Source of the DNA: an uncultured Pseudomonadota bacterium
GTDB lineage: Bacteria; Myxococcota; UBA796
Assembly: GCA_913040875.1 (NCBI GenBank)
Contig: CAJWHX010000226.1
Location: 1 to 6,065 of the forward strand
DNA: 6,065 nucleotides
Direction of reading: 5' to 3'
Positions within the stretch are counted from its first letter, which is position 1; each line of letters opens with the position of its first letter. Under the pieces are notes generated by a model. It searched no databases. It saw only the letters and a list, made by a program, of their open reading frames with translations, and had not been told where the DNA came from. The position numbers were made by a program, and so were the translations under genes. Shown piece after piece: positions 1-4,471 of this stretch.

Positions 1-245
1 AGTGCGACTTCACCGTCTTTAATAAATAATATTCTTGGAACTGATAACACTCGGTATTTTTGGACAATCGCTGGACTATTATCAATATTGACTTTAACGA
101 CAGTTAAACGTCTTTCTTGTGCAACAGACTCTAGTATAGGCGTCAAAATTTGACATGGTCCAGACCAATCCGCTGATAAATAAAGGATAATATCCCTTCT
201 CTCATTCAATATACTGGCGAATGCATTGTCATCAACACATCTCAT
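1..245 (-). CDS. Thioredoxin-fold protein with WSGPC active site (C-terminus cut by window edge)
   Basis: Partial gene: 81 codons are visible and the frame stays open to the left edge. The start is the ATG at 243-245, with an AGGAG ribosome binding site five bases upstream. The protein shows the thioredoxin pattern: a hydrophobic beta strand (residues 19-23), an active-site segment ADWSGPCQ (25-32), a second strand VVKVNID (49-55), and the cis-proline segment SVPRILF (68-74, Pro70) followed by a KDGE turn (76-79). Thioredoxins normally carry WCGPC and use the first Cys as nucleophile in disulfide exchange. Here that position is Ser28 and only Cys31 remains. By alignment the buried Asp before the active site (Asp26 in E. 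coli thioredoxin) is Tyr22. I infer a cytoplasmic thioredoxin-like protein (no signal peptide) that probably cannot do ordinary dithiol reduction and may act as a binding or monothiol protein. The fold is well supported; the role is unknown. Confidence 0.85.
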   Translation of the reverse strand, partial: MRCVDDNAFASILNERRDIILYLSADWSGPCQILTPILESVAQERRLTVVKVNIDNSPAIVQKYRVLSVPRILFIKDGEVA

Positions 246-327
246 CTTTTCTCCTGAATAGGAAGGGTGTTCAGATACCTACAACGAACTTCAGACCTGA
301 GGTATAAAGAAATAACGACCCTAAGTA

Positions 328-356
328 CTCATATCTATCTCAAAACATACGTTCAA
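328..356 (-). promoter_or_regulatory. Possible promoter for the thioredoxin-like gene
   Basis: Reading the minus strand, a -35-like TTGAAC (351-356) and a -10-like TATGAG (328-333) are separated by 17 bases, upstream of the thioredoxin-like start. Each hexamer matches the sigma-70 consensus at four of six positions. The -35 hexamer overlaps one arm of the inverted repeat at 354-374, so that repeat could modulate it. This is a motif match only. Confidence 0.25.
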
Positions 357-374
357 CCGAATGTTATTCGGTTG
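354..374. repeat. Perfect 9-bp inverted repeat with 3-base loop (terminator stem or operator)
   Basis: The left arm CAACCGAAT (354-362) and the right arm ATTCGGTTG (366-374) are exact reverse complements around the loop GTT. The repeat lies in the 174-bp gap 46 bases after the stop of the GAF/HD-GYP gene and before the thioredoxin-like gene. It could be the stem of a transcription terminator for the upstream gene, but in the minus direction it is followed by AACGTATGTTTTG rather than an uninterrupted U-run, so a strong intrinsic terminator is doubtful. A protein-binding operator overlapping the downstream -35 element is the alternative. Confidence 0.55.
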
Positions 375-419
375 TCTACGACGTACATGATGAATGCCGC
401 AATGTTCATACACTTATTT

Positions 420-2021
420 CTATAGGATTTTGGGTTGAATCGCCATCAACGCTTCCTTGTCAATACAATCAATGTTTGTTGGATCCATATATTTTTCTGC
501 AAACGTCAGATAAACATCCAAGCGCACAAATTCATTGAACAGCTCTGGATCCAGATGATGGTCTTTTTTCATAAAGCCCATAATCCGCATGGCTTCTGAG
601 AGTTTCTTTGCAGGTTTATACGGTCTATCGGAAGCCGTAAGTGCTTCAAATACATCCGCAATCGCCATCATTCGAGCCTGAATCGACATCTGGTCTCGAG
701 TGAGACCTTTTGGATAGCCGGTTCCAATCATCGTTTCGTGATGACCACCTGCAAATTCAGGGACGCGCTGAAGGTTTCTCGGAAATGGCATTTGCTCGAG
801 CATATCAATTGTGATCCGCATGTGATCCCGAATCTTATCCCGTTCATCAAAGGTAAGCGTTCCGCGACGAATACATAGATTGTCCACGTAATCCTGGGTC
901 AAAATCGGCCTAGATTGACCGCCAAGATCGATTGTGCGTTTGGCAATTGAATGAATCCGTTCAATGTCTTTATCGTGCATAAACTCGCCACCAATGTTGG
1001 CTTGACGAATGAATGCAAAATCCTCATCCAATTCCATACACACACGCTCTAACTCTGCTTTGGCTTCTGACTCATCTTTTCCACTCATGCAAGAGCGAAG
1101 CATGGAGATCTCGGCTTCTTTTTTGGCTACTGCAAATCGAAACTCAACCTCGTGGATTCGATCGTAAATGGTTTCAAGCTTGGTTGCCTTGTCCATCACA
1201 TATTCTGGTATGCAGATCTTACCGATATCGTGCAACCATCCAGCAACGTGTAACTCATACATATCTGCATCACTAAATTCAATCTCTCCAAACGGTCCAT
1301 CCCCCGCCGCATGAATCGCGTAGGCAAAATCCATCACCAAGTCCGGAACACGCCGACAATGACCTCCTGTATAAGGAGACTTTGCATCCACTGCTCCCGC
1401 AATCAATTTAATAAATGAATCCAACAGTTCAGCCAGTTCTGTATGCAGCGCGGTATTGTTGATGATACCCCCCCCCATACCCGCCAATGCTTCCACTAGG
1501 GATTCCTGCAGAAGAGAAAATGGTTGAACGACACCCGTTTCTACATTTTTGGCATTGATCAGCTGCAATACACCAATCGGCTCCAAGTCTCTTTTGAACA
1601 TTCCAACTGTCAAGAATGACTGAGAGCGATACCCCATGCTTTTATCCATTGCATAGGTGCCTGAAAAATCAAACTGGGAGTCATACACATCTTCAATATT
1701 AGCAATCTTCCCAGTATGAATGACATGAAGGACAACGTGGTCTTGAACGTCTCCATTTAATGAAATGGGTTCGAACTCTGAGGGTAAGGAGGTTCCGGAG
1801 GTACCCCCAAAATGAATACCCAACGTCGGATTGCGGACCACCTCAAAATGAATACCATTGTCTTTGATAACATACAATGTAGCACCATCAGCGTTGGTCA
1901 AACGCATAGCTTCATCAACAATCATTTCTAGAATGGCATGCTCACCATCCACACTTGCAAGACCTCGGGCAATCTGAACCAAAGTATCCAGTACATCTAC
2001 AGAATCAAGTTCCAGAGGCAT
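420..2021 (-). CDS. GAF domain + HD-GYP domain cyclic-di-nucleotide phosphodiesterase
   Basis: This 533-residue cytoplasmic protein starts at an ATG with a GGAG ribosome binding site six bases upstream and ends in TAG. Residues about 12-190 look like a GAF sensor domain: a leading helix, NADGATLYVI (43-52), and the closing strand IGVLQLINAK (149-158). Residues about 195-510 form an HD-GYP domain with its marks in order: TGGHCRRV (218-225), HDIGK (264-268), His400, HHE (427-429), GTGYP (433-437) and ADVFEALTASDRPY (455-468). HD-GYP enzymes are dinuclear-metal phosphodiesterases that hydrolyse c-di-GMP or, in some members, cGAMP. All expected metal ligands are visible, so it is probably active, with the GAF domain as input. 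HDIGK and the next conserved His are about 135 residues apart, roughly 105 more than usual, because of a charged helical insertion (about 282-388). A run of nine G encodes MGGG between the two domains. Substrate and GAF ligand cannot be told from the sequence. Confidence 0.95.
   Translation of the reverse strand: MPLELDSVDVLDTLVQIARGLASVDGEHAILEMIVDEAMRLTNADGATLYVIKDNGIHFEVVRNPTLGIHFGGTSGTSLPSEFEPISLNGDVQDHVVLHVIHTGKIANIEDVYDSQFDFSGTYAMDKSMGYRSQSFLTVGMFKRDLEPIGVLQLINAKNVETGVVQPFSLLQESLVEALAGMGGGIINNTALHTELAELLDSFIKLIAGAVDAKSPYTGGHCRRVPDLVMDFAYAIHAAGDGPFGEIEFSDADMYELHVAGWLHDIGKICIPEYVMDKATKLETIYDRIHEVEFRFAVAKKEAEISMLRSCMSGKDESEAKAELERVCMELDEDFAFIRQANIGGEFMHDKDIERIHSIAKRTIDLGGQSRPILTQDYVDNLCIRRGTLTFDERDKIRDHMRITIDMLEQMPFPRNLQRVPEFAGGHHETMIGTGYPKGLTRDQMSIQARMMAIADVFEALTASDRPYKPAKKLSEAMRIMGFMKKDHHLDPELFNEFVRLDVYLTFAEKYMDPTNIDCIDKEALMAIQPKIL
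1468..1476 (-). repeat. Nine-base G run (coding strand) between GAF and HD-GYP domains
   Basis: Nine consecutive C on the plus strand read as nine G in the coding direction of the GAF/HD-GYP gene, within the codons for MGGG (residues 182-185). The frame is intact across the run. Runs of this length are prone to slippage. A one-base change here would join the GAF domain to a wrong frame and remove the phosphodiesterase domain. Confidence 0.8.
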
Positions 2022-2102
2022 GAGTTACTCCAACTTTTCCTTTCTATTACACGACAATCTAACAAACTCTAGAACAAATGAACACTCGGTATACTCAAGA
2101 TG

Positions 2103-2120
2103 GGTCTATGTATACAGACC
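2103..2120. promoter_or_regulatory. Imperfect palindrome in the 276-bp gap upstream of the GAF/HD-GYP gene
   Basis: GGTCT (2103-2107) and AGACC (2116-2120) pair as a 5-bp stem, and the perfect 8-bp palindrome TGTATACA (2109-2116) lies between and overlapping them. On the minus strand a -35-like TTGATA (2121-2126) sits directly beside it, but no good -10 follows at normal spacing. It may be an operator for the GAF/HD-GYP gene. Nothing else in 2022-2297 could be identified: no gene, no convincing terminator for the CNB gene, and only a -10-like TGTAAT close to the HD-GYP start. Confidence 0.3.
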
Positions 2121-2297
2121 TATCAAGACACAGGAGTACGCACTCAATTAATGTTCCTCGTCGACACGATGCCTATCCATTGAAGTTAAAAGAATGGTGC
2201 GACAACATGGAGTGGTCATTGGAAAGACTCTTGGAAAACCTCTTTTGATTTCACCACTAAGGAGTCGAAGTCCAAAAGGCACTTAAAGACACTATGA

Positions 2298-2834
2298 CTA
2301 TGGCAACAAATAGGATGCACTAAGCAACGACGCAAAATCTAGCGGTCCGGACGTTGGTGCGTAATCACCCAAATCATCCAGTTCTGTCAAGTCTTGCATG
2401 GTCAATGTCATTTCTCTCAGTCTTCGCGATTGAGTGATCGCCATTGCACGAAGCATCGCCATGGCAACAGGGTCAGCATCATCCAGTAATGATTGAAATA
2501 CAGACGACTCTAGCACATACAGTACCGTCGGTTCAATCGAACGAGCAGTCGCCAGTCTCGGAGCTCTTTCAAGGATTCCCATTTCACCAAACGCCTCACC
2601 AGTACTCATGTCGGCGAGCATGGAACTGACTCCCGTTGGAGATTTCCGTTCTACACGAACTTGCCCCTCCCGAATCAGATACCAATTCGATTCAACAACT
2701 CCCTGTTGAAAAATGGTCTCGCCAATTTGTGCGTGACGCACTTGTAAATGATTCCGAAACAGTGCAATGCTCGTTAATGAGCACTTACGAAAGTAGGGTG
2801 TAGATAGAAGGAAGTTGAGTTCACTTGGGGACAT
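2298..2834 (-). CDS. Stand-alone cyclic-nucleotide-binding (CNB/Crp-like sensor) domain protein
   Basis: This 178-residue cytoplasmic protein starts at an ATG with a GGAG ribosome binding site seven bases upstream. Residues about 5-140 form one CNB domain: an N-terminal helix pair, GETIFQQG (38-45), WYLIREGQVRVER (51-63), and the phosphate-binding cassette GEAFGEMGILERAPRLATA (79-97). The cassette keeps Glu84 and Arg93, the residues that in CNB families contact the ribose and cyclic phosphate, so ligand binding is plausible. Unlike CRP/FNR regulators, no helix-turn-helix follows. The chain ends with a roughly 35-residue acidic tail (TELDDLGDYAPTSGPLDF, 150-167). It cannot be a CRP-type DNA-binding regulator as it stands. 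It may act through protein contacts, or the domain may be a structural relic. It shares strand with the GAF/HD-GYP gene 276 bp downstream, a possible signalling pair, though the gap argues against a tight operon. Confidence 0.9.
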   Translation of the reverse strand: MSPSELNFLLSTPYFRKCSLTSIALFRNHLQVRHAQIGETIFQQGVVESNWYLIREGQVRVERKSPTGVSSMLADMSTGEAFGEMGILERAPRLATARSIEPTVLYVLESSVFQSLLDDADPVAMAMLRAMAITQSRRLREMTLTMQDLTELDDLGDYAPTSGPLDFASLLSASYLLP

Positions 2835-2883
2835 TGTCTTACTCCGGTTTCAACTACAATCAATCTAGCATGCAAAGTGGGGT

Positions 2884-2912
2884 TTGATGGGAAAAGAACT
2901 GAGATTTACATT
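2884..2912 (+). promoter_or_regulatory. Possible promoter for the DUF4336 gene
   Basis: TTGATG (2884-2889) and TACATT (2907-2912) are spaced by 17 bases, each matching four of six positions of the sigma-70 hexamers. They lie in the divergent gap between the CNB and DUF4336 genes. A transcript from here would begin near 2919 with a leader of about 100 bases to the chosen TTG start, which would leave the upstream TTG at 2924 almost without a leader. An 8-bp palindrome CAAATTTG sits at 2919-2926. I saw no equally good promoter for the CNB gene on the other strand. Confidence 0.25.
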
Positions 2913-3003
2913 TTGTTGCAAATTTGATACATCCTTTCCTTCTAACCCATCATCTCATCACGCCCGTTTCAAACGACCGTTTACAGCTAGAAACATTCTT
3001 TTC

Positions 3004-3011
3004 AAAAGGAG
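3004..3011 (+). promoter_or_regulatory. Shine-Dalgarno AAAAGGAG that selects the TTG start of the DUF4336 gene
   Basis: A near-ideal AAAAGGAG lies five bases before the TTG at 3017-3019. The earlier in-frame TTG at 2924 has no such site. The match and spacing agree with the ribosome binding sites of the thioredoxin-like and barrel-like genes in this window, so this site decides the start. Confidence 0.75.
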
Positions 3012-3016
3012 AACTT

Positions 3017-3736
3017 TTGAGACCCATTCAACTCCATGAAAAGCTTTGGACAATCCCAGGCCCATTAACCGTCCTTGGTATCATTCAATTAAATACACGG
3101 ATGACCATCATCCAACTGGACAATGGTTGCTTGTGGATCCATTCTCCAATCCCTTGGACAGAGAAATTGAATACCTACATACGCGCACTTGGTCAAATCG
3201 AGTTCATTGTAGCCCCGAGTTGTTTTCATCATATGTTTGTAGGACCTTGGAAAGAACATCACCCACAGGCCAAAATTTGCGCTCCAAAAGGACTTCACAA
3301 AAAACGACCGGACTTGCAGATAACCCACACCTTGCAGAATGAAGGTCAAACCGTATGGAGTGAGATAGACTGCATCGAGATTCAAGGTATGCCATTTGTA
3401 CAAGAATTTCTGTTCTTCCACAGAGAAAGCCAAACTCTTCTAGTAACCGACCTATTTTTCTTTCTACCCAATGCCAAAGGCTTTACGTCCTTATATGCTT
3501 GGTTGAACGGCGTCAAACATACAATGGCTACATCACTGCTCTTCAAATCCGCCATTAGAGACCGTGCGGCATTTAGGGCGTCACTTGAATCTTTGAGAGC
3601 CATATCAACGAACGTACACAATATATCCCTATGTCATCATCTGGTGATCACAACTTCGACCCCGCACTCTGAGAGTGAACAGATCCAACAACGAGACGTC
3701 CCACAACTTATTGTCGACGCTCTAGATGCGCTCTAG
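3017..3736 (+). CDS. DUF4336 family protein (metallo-beta-lactamase-like fold)
   Basis: This is a 239-residue soluble protein with no signal peptide. I chose the TTG at 3017 because a strong ribosome binding site precedes it and the product then begins directly at the family's usual start, with LWTIPGPL at residues 10-17. The frame is open back to 2903 and a TTG at 2924 would add 31 residues, but without ribosome binding site or family support. Recognisable DUF4336 blocks are RMTII (28-32), LWIHSPI (39-45), IVAPSCFHHMF (64-74), GPWK (76-79), APKGLHKKRPDL (89-100) and FFHRESQTLLVTDLFF (133-148). His71, His72, Asp145 and His207/His208 fall where a metallo-hydrolase-like fold would place metal ligands, but DUF4336 has no established reaction, so function is unknown. 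The gene is divergent from the CNB gene and converges on the barrel-like gene with a 39-bp gap. Confidence 0.9.
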   Translation: MRPIQLHEKLWTIPGPLTVLGIIQLNTRMTIIQLDNGCLWIHSPIPWTEKLNTYIRALGQIEFIVAPSCFHHMFVGPWKEHHPQAKICAPKGLHKKRPDLQITHTLQNEGQTVWSEIDCIEIQGMPFVQEFLFFHRESQTLLVTDLFFFLPNAKGFTSLYAWLNGVKHTMATSLLFKSAIRDRAAFRASLESLRAISTNVHNISLCHHLVITTSTPHSESEQIQQRDVPQLIVDALDAL

Positions 3737-3762
3737 ATCATTCTGCGAATAGAGACGGCCCC

Positions 3763-3776
3763 GACGATGGATCGTC
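3763..3776. terminator. Short hairpin between convergent genes, weak terminator candidate
   Basis: GACGA and TCGTC form a 5-bp stem around TGGA. The hairpin begins 27 bases after the DUF4336 stop and its right end touches the stop codon of the convergent barrel-like gene. On the plus strand it is followed by TAAAATAG, not a T-run, and on the minus strand by GGGGCC. It is therefore not a classical intrinsic terminator for either gene; its position is the main argument. Confidence 0.25.
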
Positions 3777-4405
3777 TAAAATAGGCCAACACCAACACCG
3801 ACCATCTGTTCAACGCCATACGCAGTATACCGATTGGAGTAGGTGAAGCCAATATTGACAAGGAGGAGATCAAATCCAGCTCGAACTTTATAATAAAACT
3901 CATCTCCAAAACCTGGGAAGTCTGCGCTTGCCCAATCTACGGGTTCACGTACATCTCCGAAATAATAGGTCGGACCAGCAACCGCCGACAGACTGGCAAT
4001 TCGCAAGTCAACCAGTGCCGAGACAGTCGGTGCAACACCATAAGCTTCTGGCATCGTCACAACGGCATTTGAATAGGAGTTGCGAACGCCATCTACTCCC
4101 ACCTGCATCCCAACTATTCTCCACCATGGGCCGATTGAAGTTCCGATACGAATGTCTTCACCCGTAGTATCTGTCAGAGATACGGTTCGAACATATTGTG
4201 CTCGGGTCATACCAGTAATTTTAAGTCCACGTGTCTTTTGAGCGTAGCGCACACCCAATGCACCACCCAGATTCAATCCAGAATACCGATCACCATCCAC
4301 GATAAACGATTGACCTGAAATTATGGGTTTAACGTGGGGACGAACTTTAACCCCTTCCTTGGCCTCAGCGAATTGTGACACAGCAAATATCAATGCAATA
4401 GACAT
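3776..4405 (-). CDS. Exported beta-barrel-like protein of unknown function (putative outer-membrane protein)
   Basis: This 209-residue protein starts at the ATG at 4403-4405, with AAAGGAG five bases upstream. The longer frame to a TTG at 4477 lacks a ribosome binding site. The N-terminus is a short hydrophobic segment, IALIFAVS (3-10), followed by QFAEA, with likely signal peptidase I cleavage after AEA (13-15). It lacks the usual N-terminal Lys/Arg, which is odd. The mature part is rich in alternating polar and hydrophobic strands with Gly and aromatic residues: YSGLNLGGALGVRYA (41-55), AVAGPTYYFG (141-150), FYYKVRAGFDLLLVNIGFTY (170-189) and VGVGVGLF (202-209). A final strand ending in Phe is the classical signal recognised by the Bam complex in outer-membrane barrels. 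I infer a small eight-strand-type barrel, family not recognised. The gene is divergent from the GT-C-like gene. Confidence 0.75.
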   Translation of the reverse strand: MSIALIFAVSQFAEAKEGVKVRPHVKPIISGQSFIVDGDRYSGLNLGGALGVRYAQKTRGLKITGMTRAQYVRTVSLTDTTGEDIRIGTSIGPWWRIVGMQVGVDGVRNSYSNAVVTMPEAYGVAPTVSALVDLRIASLSAVAGPTYYFGDVREPVDWASADFPGFGDEFYYKVRAGFDLLLVNIGFTYSNRYTAYGVEQMVGVGVGLF

Positions 4406-4440
4406 GGCTACTCCTTTTTGTAGAAAACACGGTGTACATT

Positions 4441-4450
4441 GAATATATTC
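4441..4450. promoter_or_regulatory. Perfect 10-bp palindrome GAATATATTC, -10-like on both strands
   Basis: GAATATATTC is its own reverse complement and reads as TATATT on each strand. It sits between the divergent barrel-like and membrane-protein starts. It may serve as a shared, symmetric -10 region or as a regulator site. On the plus strand no -35 at normal spacing is visible, and the putative start GTG lies only six bases beyond the palindrome. Confidence 0.4.
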
Positions 4451-4471
4451 GGTCTGTGAGTAACAAAACAA
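4442..4471 (-). promoter_or_regulatory. Probable promoter of the barrel-like gene
   Basis: On the minus strand TTGTTT (4466-4471) and TATATT (4442-4447) are separated by 18 bases. The -10 matches five of six consensus positions; the -35 is weak. The -10 lies about 36 bases before the chosen ATG, so the transcript would include the strong ribosome binding site but not the upstream TTG at 4477. The promoter overlaps the first codons of the divergent membrane-protein gene. Confidence 0.4.

Noticed and set aside
1468..1476. Possibility that the nine-base C run marks a frameshift in the GAF/HD-GYP gene
   Set aside because: The frame reads through with intact GAF and HD-GYP motifs on both sides, so no frameshift is present in this sequence.
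46..2092. The 12-mer AACACTCGGTAT occurs at 46-57 (inside the thioredoxin-like gene) and 2081-2092 (between genes)
   Set aside because: About one such exact 12-base match is expected by chance in a window of this size, and the flanks do not extend it.
2154..2282. Short plus-strand reading frame (SSSTRCLSIEV...SPKGT) in the gap between the GAF/HD-GYP and CNB genes
   Set aside because: It has no ribosome binding site before its only ATG and no recognisable sequence, and would make about 30 residues. Chance is the better explanation.
2298..2834. CRP/FNR-type transcription regulator
   Set aside because: The CNB domain is followed by only about 35 residues with an acidic, non-helix-turn-helix character, so no DNA-binding domain is present.
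2924..3016. 31-codon N-terminal extension of the DUF4336 protein from TTG 2924
   Set aside because: No ribosome binding site, not part of the recognisable family core, and a strong site supports TTG 3017.
3089..3433. Minus-strand open frame of 114 codons inside the DUF4336 gene
   Set aside because: No ribosome binding site or domain, and fully overlaps a well-supported gene.
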